Below are positions 8,348 through 16,535 of a DNA stretch of 33,047 nucleotides, piece by piece; the first letter of the stretch is position 1, and the number at the start of each line of letters is the position of its first letter. The DNA lies in the NCBI GenBank assembly GCA_021648365.1, contig JAKISY010000053.1, forward strand, positions 1 to 33,047, written 5' to 3'. Made by a program: the position numbers and the translations under genes. The DNA is from Verrucomicrobiales bacterium (GTDB lineage Bacteria; Verrucomicrobiota; Verrucomicrobiia; Verrucomicrobiales; DEV007). A model generated the notes under the pieces. The model ran no database searches. It was not told the DNA's origin and saw only the letters and a program-made list of their open reading frames with translations.

Positions 8348-8411
8348 TTTTCTTGAGGTTTAGGTTGCTGCTTGGGGGATTTGTTTTTGAGTTTTTTTTG
8401 CAATATTCAGT

Positions 8412-11192
8412 TTAACCAAGTTGTGATTCAGGGCTGCTCATTAGAAGAACCAGCACCGCTCGTAATTTGGCGTTGATTTCTTTTTTCTTTGCCTGCCATT
8501 CTTTCTGAGGCGGGAGCTTGCCAAGAAAAGTGGCGAGAGCTTGGCATTTTTTAGGATCGGGTTTGACAACCAAACAAGCTTTCACCAACTGCTCGACAAT
8601 TTTTTCCGAGTTGTCCAGCTTATCGTTTTTGAGCAAATCAACAAGATCCACATTGCTTTGTTCTAGGATTCGAGCCATTTGGTTGTAACGAATGAGAATG
8701 CGCTCAGCATTGATCCAGATGCGCCCTTCATTCCAACCTGCCACATTAGGTGGCTCGAATAAAAGCTGACCCATTTGGTTAGTCGCAGCATCAATGGTTC
8801 CGTAATTGACATCCTTGATGCCTAGGTCACGAATAGCCCCAATGGCCAATTCTACAGGGCCTTTGATATGGGAACCCATGGATTTTTCACTATAAAATTC
8901 TTCCGAAAGAAACAAGTTTCTTAACATCGGCCTTAGATCATAACTGTGGTAACGCATCACATCTGCCATTTTTTCAATGGTTTCATCATAGGGCGCATCA
9001 TGCGTCAAAAACTTGAACATCTTGCCCGAAATGTATTTTGCCGTGGCAGGCTGACGCAGAATGATATCCACCAAGTCATCACCGCTCCAGTTACCCGTAG
9101 AACGTAGAATCTTTTTGGGTTTGTTGTCATGACGAGTGGCTAAATATCGATACTGCCCAGTGCCTGCATCGTAATTATAACCCGTAAGAGCGCGCGAAGC
9201 CTCACGCAGATCATCTTCCGTATAACCACCTCCTTCACCCATGGAAAATAGCTCCAAGATTTCACGCCCTAAATTTTCATTGCCCTTATTCTTGTAGTTC
9301 ACATTGTTATCCAAGTAGGAGATAGTCGCCGGATCATGCACGATCCCTCGCAATAAGGCAGCGTAACTGTCCACTGCGTAGGTGCGGAACAATTGATTTT
9401 GCTTGAACAGCATGTAAGTGCGATATTTCTTTTTGTATTGCACGGCAAAATGGTCATGCCAGAAAAGGGTAAGCTTCTCTTGTAAAGGACGAGGCGACTC
9501 GGCCATGCGTTGCAACCACCAGCGTCGCATTTCTGATTGCTGCTTTCGTTCTGTATTACGGTGTTTGACCGTCATGTATTGACGTTCATCCCAAGGCAAG
9601 CGTGAAGCCCAACGCTCCGTGCGTCTTAGCCTAGCAGGATCAAATTCTATATTGGCTACTGGTTGTTCATAGATTTCTACGAAATGATCTACCGCGTCGT
9701 GCAGTCCCATTTCATAAAGTTCTTGCACCTGAGCGGGGGTTCCACCAAAACCAGCACGCACCATCAAGTGCCGAGCTTTTGCGTAAGTCCAAGCCTTACT
9801 CTCCATAGGCTTCAGGCCTCCTTCAACTTTCACTTTTTCATTAGCGAGTTTGTCTTGCAGTGCTGGAATTTTTTCGCGTTTCTCAGCAATACCATTTTGA
9901 GCTAACTGGCGGGCAGCTGTCACTTTATCTAGTGCCGCCTTTGCACTCACCCATTTACGTTCAGCTTGTTTTACTGTAGACACTTTGTTGCTCAGGTCTT
10001 TTTTCAACTTGGCTCGATCTGCCTCGCAGGTAGCAAGAGATTTTTCCGCAACTTGCTTGGCTACATTGGCGGTTTCAGTGAGTTTTTTATCAGCTTTAGC
10101 CAGAGCGGCAGTCACGGCTGCCTCTTTAACCTTGAGGTCTTTCCCTGCTTTTGTTTTTTTTGCTTTAACCGAGGCAAGCGTTTTCTCGACAGCGACCTGC
10201 GCCTCTTTTGCTTTCTGCGCTACAGATTTAGCCGAGGCATACCTGCCTTCAGCTTTAGATTCCGCACGAATGTTATTTTTTAAAGCTTTTTCTGCCGATG
10301 CTATATCTTTCATCGCATCATCTAGCTCCCTGATGAAGATATAAAGATTAGAACCTTTAACCGTTTCAGCTGCTAATCGGGCTGCTGTTTTTTTGGCAGC
10401 TAAATTCTTATCTGCTATTTTTTTGGCATCACTCGATTTTTTAACCGCAGCATTTGCAGCAAGTAATGATTTCTCCGCAGCCTTCACTGCCAGGACTCTC
10501 TCTGCTAGATGTTTTTTAACTGAAATCAGTTTAGCTGCAGCTTGCTTTGCCGCTTGATCAGCAGCAACTTTAGCGGCATCTTTTTTACCTTGTTTCAACT
10601 TTTCTGCGCGCCCAGCCTGAGATGCACACTCTTTACAAGATTTATCAGCTTTTGCTTGATCTGCTTTTGCTTTATTTAGATTTGCCGTAGCTACCTTCGC
10701 TTTCGAATTTGCCACCTTCAATCTCACCGCTTGATCCGCTGCCACCTTTTCCGCAAGACTTAGCTCAGCCTCGGCTGCTGCTGCCAATATCGGATAAGAT
10801 TCTCTGCGAACTTCAGTGTATTTCTCTTTGGCAGATTTTAAGGACGCATCAATCTCTTTCCTATTTTTCTTGATAGCTTGAATCTCACCTTTCAAAGCAG
10901 TGATTTTTATTTGAACAACAGACTTGGTCGTTTCATCAGCTTTAGCTAGGTTTTTTTTCGCTGCGACTAATTCTCTAGATGTATCAGCATAAGCTCTTGC
11001 TGCATTAGCTTGAATAACTATAATTTTTCTAACCCCATCATTCTCCTTACTCACTTGATCTCTAGCTACCTTAGCCGCTGCCGCCTTTTTGTTTACAGTG
11101 TCCTTCAAGGCATCTGCATGACCTACAGCTACAAACAAACTAAACATTATCGAAATGATCGCCGTCTGGACGTATTTTATTTTTGTTGTCAT
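8412..11192 (-). CDS. DUF1800 protein with a 430-residue coiled-coil N-terminus
   Basis: The 926-residue protein starts with a signal peptide or membrane anchor (hydrophobic 10-25, then Gly-His-Ala-Asp). Residues about 31-457 are rich in Ala, Lys, Glu and Val with heptad-like spacing and no Pro over long stretches, predicted as a long coiled coil; it contains a Cys-Lys-Glu-Cys pair at 186-189 (no following His, so not a heme site). A DUF1800 domain starts near 468 (Ala-Arg-His-Leu...Arg-Ala-Gly-Phe-Gly-Gly). It includes Phe-Trp-His-Asp-His-Phe, Asn-Glu-Asn-Leu-Gly-Arg-Glu-Ile-Leu-Glu-Leu-Phe, and Ala-Ser-Arg-Ala-Leu-Thr-Gly-Tyr. DUF1800 domains alone are about 450 residues, so half this protein is added coil. 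It is the first gene of the operon. The coil-coding half is more AT-rich than the rest. Function is unknown; the coil may span the periplasm or drive oligomerisation. Confidence 0.9.
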   Translation of the reverse strand: MTTKIKYVQTAIISIMFSLFVAVGHADALKDTVNKKAAAAKVARDQVSKENDGVRKIIVIQANAARAYADTSRELVAAKKNLAKADETTKSVVQIKITALKGEIQAIKKNRKEIDASLKSAKEKYTEVRRESYPILAAAAEAELSLAEKVAADQAVRLKVANSKAKVATANLNKAKADQAKADKSCKECASQAGRAEKLKQGKKDAAKVAADQAAKQAAAKLISVKKHLAERVLAVKAAEKSLLAANAAVKKSSDAKKIADKNLAAKKTAARLAAETVKGSNLYIFIRELDDAMKDIASAEKALKNNIRAESKAEGRYASAKSVAQKAKEAQVAVEKTLASVKAKKTKAGKDLKVKEAAVTAALAKADKKLTETANVAKQVAEKSLATCEADRAKLKKDLSNKVSTVKQAERKWVSAKAALDKVTAARQLAQNGIAEKREKIPALQDKLANEKVKVEGGLKPMESKAWTYAKARHLMVRAGFGGTPAQVQELYEMGLHDAVDHFVEIYEQPVANIEFDPARLRRTERWASRLPWDERQYMTVKHRNTERKQQSEMRRWWLQRMAESPRPLQEKLTLFWHDHFAVQYKKKYRTYMLFKQNQLFRTYAVDSYAALLRGIVHDPATISYLDNNVNYKNKGNENLGREILELFSMGEGGGYTEDDLREASRALTGYNYDAGTGQYRYLATRHDNKPKKILRSTGNWSGDDLVDIILRQPATAKYISGKMFKFLTHDAPYDETIEKMADVMRYHSYDLRPMLRNLFLSEEFYSEKSMGSHIKGPVELAIGAIRDLGIKDVNYGTIDAATNQMGQLLFEPPNVAGWNEGRIWINAERILIRYNQMARILEQSNVDLVDLLKNDKLDNSEKIVEQLVKACLVVKPDPKKCQALATFLGKLPPQKEWQAKKKEINAKLRAVLVLLMSSPESQLG

Positions 11193-11554
11193 GATGATTT
11201 TTTGTTAGAATAGGCACTCGTGCACAACGACAAGAACCTGCTTTCTTTAATTTTTAGGGGGATATTAGTGGGTGAAATAAGAGTTACCACTAAGAACGCT
11301 ACCCCCACCCTTACTGTTAGCATCGTAATTATTGTTAAATTCTATGCAAATATTGCGGAGCATATAACTTCAATAATAAGAATGATAAAGATAATCAAGC
11401 CCCAACGATTTCTTGATAGTCCTCTTCCATCTGTGTCCTTTGGCGTGCTCCGCTTCACCCCCCTTACATCTCCCCCCTTCACTCCGCTCGCCTGTCTATC
11501 GACGCTACACTTCAGTTATGGTGCAAACCACCCCACCTCCCCATCTTTTACCTC

Positions 11555-11600
11555 ATCCCACCATAAAAAACCTTCATGCCCTTCATGATAAAATCCCCCT
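11555..11600 (+). repeat. CTTCATG triplet repeat, copy 1
   Basis: The segment ACCATAAAAAA is followed by CTTCATGCC and CTTCATGATAAAA. It is a shorter version of the copies at 11797-11846 and 16423-16500, which share the order CCATRAAA, CTTCATKCC, CTTCA, and a GGT-like end. Confidence 0.5.
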
Positions 11601-11850
11601 CCTTCATATCCCATCCATGCCAGCTCTCCTCTTCCCCTTCCGTGTTTTTCAGTGCTTTTCCGTGGTTACCCTCTTCCATCTTTTTCTTCTCCGCGCCTCT
11701 GCGCCTTTGGGCGCTTCGCTCGACCTTCCAGGTCGCCTGTCTCCATCCTGCGCAAGCTTGGATTCCAGCTGCGTGAGCCCCATCCTTTCCCTCATCCTAC
11801 CATGAAAATTCTTCATGCCCTTCAAGTTCTTCATGGTAAAATCCCCCGCC
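11594..11850 (+). repeat. Composite intergenic repeat block, copy 1
   Basis: This block and the block at 16276-16500 carry the same units in the same order and orientation: a CCCATCCATGCC stretch, the CCGTG triplet (11638-11673), a TCTTCTCCGCG unit, a CTGCGTGAGCC unit, and a CTTCATG triplet. The 36-nt CCGTG triplet core is nearly identical in both. Copy 1 has about 60 extra bases between the CTCTGCGCC and CTGCGTGAG units (about 11709-11769). Confidence 0.75.
11797..11846 (+). repeat. CTTCATG hairpin repeat, copy 2
   Basis: The unit starts with ACCATGAA and ends with TTCATGGT, its exact reverse complement. Between and within lie CTTCATGCC, CTTCAAGTT and CTTCATGGT, three 9-nt units. This is the clearest copy of the family and shows the triplet plus inverted-arm plan. 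Confidence 0.6.
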
Positions 11851-11887
11851 TAATTCATAACTCCTCCTCCCTCTGTGTTCCCTGTGT

Positions 11888-11928
11888 CTCTTTGACTCCG
11901 TCTATCTCCACTGCGTTTCGGTTGTGGT
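11888..11928 (+). repeat. GACTCCGTCTATCT repeat, copy 1
   Basis: Bases 11888-11927 match the reverse complement of 31361-31400 at 34 of 40 positions by hand alignment, with one uninterrupted identical run of 17 bases. The shared segment runs from TTTGACTCCGTCTATCT through TGCGT to CGGTTGTGG. Weaker relatives are at about 11485-11530 and 16460-16500. Confidence 0.7.
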
Positions 11929-11949
11929 AAAAAATCTTTCTCCCTGTTC

Positions 11950-12984
11950 TCAGCCCACGTTTTCCCCCACCACCAACTGAGGCTCAATCGTCAACTGCAC
12001 AGGTCGTTGCTCTTCAGGAAATCGGGACTGCACCAACAACTCATAAACCGCACGCCGCCCACGCTCTTCCCCCGCGATGTCAATCGTCGCAGGCCGCGGT
12101 GACAAACCAGCAAGGTAAGCTTCTTCATGGTCACAAGAGATGATATCGAGATCCTTACCCGGTTTCACCCCACATCGATGCAAGGCTCGATAGACCAAAG
12201 AGGTCATCAAATCAGACGGCACAAACAAACCCGTGACCCGCTCTTTGCAGTGCAGCATTTTTTTTACCGCCTGATCCACTCTACCCTCTAGCTGAGCCAT
12301 CGTTTCTTTCTCATCATTACAGTCCCGCTCAGTCACCCTGATCTGCTGCACCTGCCCTCCGCCCGCTTTGGCTCTTTTCACAAAAGCTTCCCCCCTAGCT
12401 TCATACGATGGGTTGCGATCATCTACATTAAGAAAAGCTAACGACTGGTGCCCGCGCTCCAGCAAATAATCAGCCGCCATTTTTCCCGCCGCTTCATTGC
12501 CTGGCAAAATTGCATCCGCTCCCGCATCCGCATGAGAAGTCAACCACACCACCGGCTTGCCAATCGTCTGTCGTGAGATACCGGGCAATGACTCCACCCC
12601 AGCCAACAAAACCCCATCAGCTCCCACCGCTTTGACCATCTCCGCCACATCATCGCTATCGCGTATATTACCTAACCACACCGACACCCCTTCGCGCTGC
12701 GCCGCCTCACGCGCGCCGCGAAACATCTTCAACACAAAACCCGAATGCCGCTCCAGCGAATGTTCCGTCACTAACACCGCGATCAATTTCACCGCCGAAC
12801 TCACCACTGCTTTCCTGCTACGCCGTTTGCGCTTTTGCGGGGCTTTAGGCACAAAACCCAAGTCCTTCATCGCCGCCTCCACCTTGATACGAGTATCTTC
12901 AGAGACTTTGTCAGAACCCGCTACCACTCGTGATACAGTGGCTTGAGAAACTCCCGCTAACTTGGCTACTTGGGTCATCGACAT
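11950..12984 (-). CDS. LacI family transcriptional regulator
   Basis: The N-terminus is a LacI helix-turn-helix: Val-Ala-Lys-Leu-Ala-Gly-Val-Ser-Gln-Ala-Thr-Val-Ser-Arg-Val-Val, followed by a hinge region and a periplasmic-binding-protein-like effector domain (about 60-344). The frame is open to an ATG at 13023, but that ATG lies inside a palindromic operator; the ATG at 12984 puts the helix-turn-helix at the usual distance from the N-terminus, so I chose it (344 residues; 12978 is also possible). A basic stretch Arg-Lys-Arg-Arg-Ser-Arg-Lys follows the DNA-binding domain, longer than in typical family members. It is divergent from the Gfo/Idh/MocA gene, and palindromes lie at both promoters, so it probably represses itself and that gene in response to a sugar-like ligand. 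Confidence 0.92.
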   Translation of the reverse strand: MSMTQVAKLAGVSQATVSRVVAGSDKVSEDTRIKVEAAMKDLGFVPKAPQKRKRRSRKAVVSSAVKLIAVLVTEHSLERHSGFVLKMFRGAREAAQREGVSVWLGNIRDSDDVAEMVKAVGADGVLLAGVESLPGISRQTIGKPVVWLTSHADAGADAILPGNEAAGKMAADYLLERGHQSLAFLNVDDRNPSYEARGEAFVKRAKAGGGQVQQIRVTERDCNDEKETMAQLEGRVDQAVKKMLHCKERVTGLFVPSDLMTSLVYRALHRCGVKPGKDLDIISCDHEEAYLAGLSPRPATIDIAGEERGRRAVYELLVQSRFPEEQRPVQLTIEPQLVVGENVG

Positions 12985-13015
12985 GGTGAAAATAGATAGG
13001 CTTCGTAAAACCCCA

Positions 13016-13032
13016 CTATACATTATGTATAG
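13016..13032. promoter_or_regulatory. Operator O1 for the LacI-type regulator
   Basis: CTATACATTATGTATAG is a perfect 17-bp palindrome with one central base. It lies 32 nt upstream of the regulator's start and just downstream of a TATAAT on the minus strand, a position suited to autorepression. Its half site is shared with O2 at 13150-13168 and with a lone half site CTATACAT at 13128-13135. Binding is inferred from position and the shared sequence. Confidence 0.65.
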
Positions 13033-13046
13033 TCATTTATCCAAGC

Positions 13047-13052
13047 ATTATA
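13047..13052 (-). promoter_or_regulatory. Minus-strand -10 element of the LacI gene
   Basis: On the minus strand this reads TATAAT, a perfect -10 box. Transcription would start near 13040 and run through O1. No good -35 box is seen at the expected distance. Confidence 0.4.
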
Positions 13053-13117
13053 GCGAGCAAAAATGAAATTCTCTAGCGCCTTCACACTGATATTTTAAGA
13101 TTTATCAACACTTTTTA

Positions 13118-13147
13118 TTGACATTCTCTATACATTGCCGTTATTCA
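13118..13147 (+). promoter_or_regulatory. Promoter of the Tat Gfo/Idh/MocA gene
   Basis: TTGACA (13118-13123) is a perfect -35 box. An imperfect -10, TATTCA (13142-13147), follows after 18 nt. A half operator CTATACAT lies in the spacer and O2 overlaps the likely start site, so a repressor bound there would block transcription. Confidence 0.5.
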
Positions 13148-13149
13148 CC

Positions 13150-13168
13150 TTATACATCTAATGTATAA
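13150..13168. promoter_or_regulatory. Operator O2 for the LacI-type regulator
   Basis: TTATACATCTAATGTATAA has perfect 8-bp inverted arms around CTA. It shares the TATACAT/ATGTATA half sites with O1 but the centre is three bases instead of one. It overlaps the predicted transcription start of the gene at 13192. Confidence 0.6.
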
Positions 13169-13191
13169 AGGGAGATTAACCACTGAATACC

Positions 13192-14514
13192 ATGCATCAA
13201 ATCCAGCCAACCACTCGCCGCAACTTCATTAAAAAATCATCTGCCCTAGCAGGAGCAGTGGCTATCACCAGTTTTGCCAAATCCACTACCACCGGACACG
13301 CCGCCGACAACAAAACCCTAAAACTCGGACTCATCGGTTGTGGTGGACGAGGATCGGGAGCCGCTCGCCAGGCACTGCTCGCCGATGACAAAGTGGAACT
13401 CGTAGCGATGGCGGACGTCTTCGAGCACCAATTACAAAACAGTTTGCAAACCCTACAAAAAGCAGAAATCGGCGAGCGAGTCAAAGTCAACAAAGACCGT
13501 CAATACCTGGGACTCGATGCTTATCAAAAAATGCTAGCCAGCGATGTGGACATCATCATCCTAGCCACTCCCCCTGCCTTCCGTCCCGCCTTCATCGCCG
13601 CTGCCATCGACGCAGGCAAACATGTTTTTGCCGAAAAACCAGGAGCTACGGACGTAGCTGGTGCACTGAGCATTTTAGAATCCACAAAAAAAGCCGAAGC
13701 CAAAGGTTTGTTCTTGGTCGCGGGACTACAAGGACGTTATGAAAAACAACCGCAAGAGATGGTCAAACGTCTGCATGGTGGTGACATAGGAGACATCCAT
13801 TCAATGCGCATGATGCGCTACGCCGGACCAGTCAAAGTGCGTGAACGCAAAGAGGGCATGACCGATCTCGAATACCAAATCGCCAACTGGCAGTATTTCA
13901 CCTGGCTATCCGGTGACGGCATGGTGGAATTGTTCATCCACGAAATCGACCGCATGGCGTGGATCGCTGGCGAATACCCAACAAGCTGTCTTGCCACTGG
14001 CGGACGGCAGACTCGCATCGGAGAAAAACACGGTCACGTCTTTGACCATTTTGCCGCTTTTTACAAATTTCCCAGCGGCTTGGAGCTGTATGCCTCGACC
14101 CGTCAACAACTCGGCTGTGACCGCACTTTCGAAATGGTGGTCAACGGCAGTAAAGGACGCTGCATCGGCAATGGCAAAGTCGACTTCACCATCACCGGCG
14201 ACAAAGCCTGGGCGTCGATTGATAAAAGCGGCCCCCGCAGAAAACGCAAGGCCAGTGGACAACAAGGCCACCAACTCGAACACGATGCCATGTATGCTGC
14301 TTTGCGCTCGGGGGGCTACATCAACAACGGCGACTACCTCGCCAAATCCACCCTGATGGCAATCATGGCACGAGACTCCGCCTACAGCGGCAAAGAAATC
14401 ACTTGGGATGAAATGATCAAAAACCCTCAGCGCCTGGTTCCCACCAAACTCAGCTGGGACATGGAACTGCCCAAATGGAAAGTCGCCATGCCAGGCCAAC
14501 ACGGCATCATCTGA
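13192..14514 (+). CDS. Gfo/Idh/MocA oxidoreductase with Tat signal
   Basis: The 440 residues open with a twin-arginine signal (Thr-Arg-Arg-Asn-Phe-Ile at 8-13, hydrophobic 18-28). An NAD(P)-binding Rossmann fold follows with Gly-Cys-Gly-Gly-Arg-Gly at 49-54 and the family Glu-Lys-Pro at 148-150. The C-terminal substrate domain carries a Phe-Ile-His-Glu-Ile-Asp-Arg segment that fits the usual catalytic His position. Tat export lets the protein carry its cofactor folded to the periplasm. Family members oxidise sugars, inositols or glycosides, or open glycosides through 3-keto intermediates. A GGGAG sequence lies 17 nt upstream of the ATG, farther than usual. The gene is divergent from the LacI gene and controlled by the predicted operator O2. 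The substrate is unknown. Confidence 0.92.
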   Translation: MHQIQPTTRRNFIKKSSALAGAVAITSFAKSTTTGHAADNKTLKLGLIGCGGRGSGAARQALLADDKVELVAMADVFEHQLQNSLQTLQKAEIGERVKVNKDRQYLGLDAYQKMLASDVDIIILATPPAFRPAFIAAAIDAGKHVFAEKPGATDVAGALSILESTKKAEAKGLFLVAGLQGRYEKQPQEMVKRLHGGDIGDIHSMRMMRYAGPVKVRERKEGMTDLEYQIANWQYFTWLSGDGMVELFIHEIDRMAWIAGEYPTSCLATGGRQTRIGEKHGHVFDHFAAFYKFPSGLELYASTRQQLGCDRTFEMVVNGSKGRCIGNGKVDFTITGDKAWASIDKSGPRRKRKASGQQGHQLEHDAMYAALRSGGYINNGDYLAKSTLMAIMARDSAYSGKEITWDEMIKNPQRLVPTKLSWDMELPKWKVAMPGQHGII

Positions 14515-14540
14515 GCTCGCACTAAACAATAAATATATTT

Positions 14541-14664
14541 AACCGCAGATTACGCAGATTTCCGCAAATTTCCATTAGATTGCGATTCAAAAAAACCGCC
14601 TAATTATATTTTCCTCTAATACAAACAACTCTTCATCTGCGCCCATCTGCTTAATCTGCGGTTA
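14541..14664 (+). repeat. ATCTGCG hairpin repeat
   Basis: The left arm (14541-14573) begins AACCGCAGATTACGCAGAT; the right arm (14635-14664) has three ATCTGC units at 9-10 nt spacing and ends GCGGTTA. The arms are reverse complements with few mismatches, separated by an AT-rich loop. It fills most of the 185-nt gap between the oxidoreductase and the PHP-type gene and could terminate or attenuate transcription between them. Confidence 0.75.
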
Positions 14665-14699
14665 CTTTCTTTCTCTGAAGAAAATTTCACTATTTCCCC

Positions 14700-16229
14700 A
14701 TGTCCACCTACTCAGAATTCAAACCTTACTACGGTGATATCCATAATCACTGTAATATTTCCTATGGTCTCGGCTCACTAGATGACGCTCTTGCCAATGC
14801 ACGCGAACGTCTCGATTTTGTCTCGATCACTGGGCATGCCCATTGGCCGGACATGCCCGAACCCAATGAGCGAGTGCAACACATCATCGACTTCCACCAA
14901 GAAGGTTTCGCCAAGCTGAAAGAGGGCTGGCAGGCGATGATGGAAACGCTGCGGCAAACGGACGAAGAAGGAAGTTTTATCATTTACCCAGCTTTTGAAG
15001 TTCACTTCTGCGCCACCGGTGACCGCAATGTGCTCTACAAAGATCTGCAAGGCGACATTCTTTACCCACAAGATCTCGCCGATCTCAACCAACAGTTGCG
15101 AGTCCTGAGAGAACAAGGACACGACTCCCTCGCCCAACCTCATCACGTTGCTTACAAAACCGGCACCCGAGGCATCGACTGGAAAACCTTCGATCCCGAG
15201 TTCGCCCCCGTCGCCGAGATGTTATCCATGCACGGCTGTTCGGAAAGCAGCGAAAATCCCCTGCCCTTCCTGCATGTCATGGGTCCCTCCGATTGGGAAA
15301 GCACGATTCAATACGGACTCGCTCAAGGCAACATTTTCGGTTTCACCGGAGGCACCGATCACCATAGCGGACACCCCGGAAGTTATGGTCATGGTCTGAC
15401 CGGTGTGTGGGCAAACGATCTCAGCCGCGACGGCATCTGGGACGCCATGTATCAGCGTCGCACCTGGGCGATGACCGGTGACCGTATTGATCTGAAATTC
15501 TCCATCGACGGACAAGCGATGGGATCGATCATCCCATCCTCCACCAACCACCAACTCACGGTCGATGTCGCCGCCGGCGCTGCCATCGACTATGTGGACA
15601 TCATCAAAAACAACCGCTTGTTAAAACGCTTTTCCCAGTGTGATTTTGAAATCCCAAAAGCTATCAACCCCAAACAAAGCCTGCGCACCAAGCTGCATCT
15701 CGAACTCGGTTGGGGACCACGCAAACAGACTCAGAACTGGGAAGTTGAATTTGGTATCCGAGAGGGCAAAATCCTCCAAGTCGAACCCCGCTTCCGCGGA
15801 CAACAAGTGGTCTCCCCTTTGGAAGCCGACGGAGAAAACCAATCCTGCCACAGCGCCCACGTCAACCATCGCTCCGACACCGCCGTTCAATTCACTGCCG
15901 TGAGCGAAGGCAATGCCAATAACTTCAGTCCCAGCATGCAAGGCATGTGCATCGAAATCGAAGCCACACCCGAAACCATCGTCTATGCCGTGATCAACGG
16001 CAAAACTTGGCAATGGCAGCTCTCCACCTTAATCGAAGGCGCACGCTCCGACCTCACCAACGGCATCGAGTCCCCCGCCCTGCGCATCCACCGCGCCCCT
16101 CTGCCGCAAGAACTCAACTGGCACTGCCCATTCGAAGACGACAGCCAAGACGGAGACTTCTACTACACCCGAGTCCGCCAAAAAAACGAACAATGGGCCT
16201 GGTCCTCCCCCATTTTCATCAGAAAATAA
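14700..16229 (+). CDS. PHP-type (DUF3604-like) metallohydrolase
   Basis: The 509-residue protein starts with a PHP-domain metal motif: Tyr-Gly-Asp-Ile-His-Asn-His (Asp13, His15, His17). Further likely metal ligands are Gly-His-Ala-His at 45-48, Glu100 in Ala-Phe-Glu-Val-His, Pro-His-His at 147-149 and Gly-Thr-Asp-His-His at 218-222. The layout resembles DUF3604 proteins, whose PHP domain is followed by a beta-rich C-terminal half (here about 260-509). No signal peptide is present. PHP enzymes are phosphatases or hydrolases with two or three metals; this one's substrate is unknown. Placement between two Gfo/Idh/MocA genes suggests a sugar or sugar ester derivative. The ATG at 14700 starts directly before the conserved domain. 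Confidence 0.8.
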   Translation: MSTYSEFKPYYGDIHNHCNISYGLGSLDDALANARERLDFVSITGHAHWPDMPEPNERVQHIIDFHQEGFAKLKEGWQAMMETLRQTDEEGSFIIYPAFEVHFCATGDRNVLYKDLQGDILYPQDLADLNQQLRVLREQGHDSLAQPHHVAYKTGTRGIDWKTFDPEFAPVAEMLSMHGCSESSENPLPFLHVMGPSDWESTIQYGLAQGNIFGFTGGTDHHSGHPGSYGHGLTGVWANDLSRDGIWDAMYQRRTWAMTGDRIDLKFSIDGQAMGSIIPSSTNHQLTVDVAAGAAIDYVDIIKNNRLLKRFSQCDFEIPKAINPKQSLRTKLHLELGWGPRKQTQNWEVEFGIREGKILQVEPRFRGQQVVSPLEADGENQSCHSAHVNHRSDTAVQFTAVSEGNANNFSPSMQGMCIEIEATPETIVYAVINGKTWQWQLSTLIEGARSDLTNGIESPALRIHRAPLPQELNWHCPFEDDSQDGDFYYTRVRQKNEQWAWSSPIFIRK

Positions 16230-16275
16230 CTTCAACAACCATCAATAGCTACTCTTGACTCTAACTTCTAACTTC

Positions 16276-16500
16276 TTATCCCATCCATCCTGTTCATCCA
16301 TGCCAACTCACCTCTTTCTCTTCCGTGTTTTTCAGTGCTTTTCCGTGGTTACCCTCTTCTATCTTTTCTTCTCCGCGTCTCTGCGCCTCTGCGTGAGCCT
16401 CATCTTCCCCCTCCTAACTCATACCACCATAAAAGACTCTTCATTCCCTTCAATTCGTTGCCTCCGGCTGTCTACGCTACGCTTCGGCTCATGGTGAAAC
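16276..16500 (+). repeat. Composite intergenic repeat block, copy 2
   Basis: It has the same unit order as the block at 11594-11850: CCCATCCAT, the CCGTG triplet at 16321-16352, a TCTTCTCCGCG unit, CTCTGCGCC, CTCTGCGTGAGCC and a CTTCATT triplet, ending in CATGGTGAAACC. The last part contains an inserted GTCTACGCTACGCTTCGG segment related to the GACTCCGTCTATCT family. It fills the 306-nt gap between the PHP-type gene and the transporter gene; no gene is seen in that gap. Confidence 0.75.
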
Positions 16501-16535
16501 CTCTTTCCTAACCAACCTACCACCCCCTTACCAAA

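Larger units (their letters stand above)
11193..11949. other. Gene-free repeat-rich gap, 757 nt
   Basis: Several short frames are open here, but their protein products are low-complexity Pro/Ser/His-rich strings without family features; I regard them as non-coding. Bases 11193-11400 are AT-rich and should hold the DUF1800 operon promoter (minus strand); they also contain an inverted pair TTAGTGG (11265-11271) and CCACTAA (11287-11293). From about 11420 the sequence is strongly pyrimidine-rich and is a chain of repeat units listed separately. No convincing terminator or RNA gene is visible. Confidence 0.6.

Noticed and set aside
11220..11930. Several short open frames of 60-130 residues in the repeat-rich gap
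   Set aside because: They overlap one another in different frames and translate repeat units into low-complexity strings.
13906..14529. 207-residue open frame on the minus strand
   Set aside because: Antisense to the Tat oxidoreductase gene, which has clear motifs. No family features in this frame.
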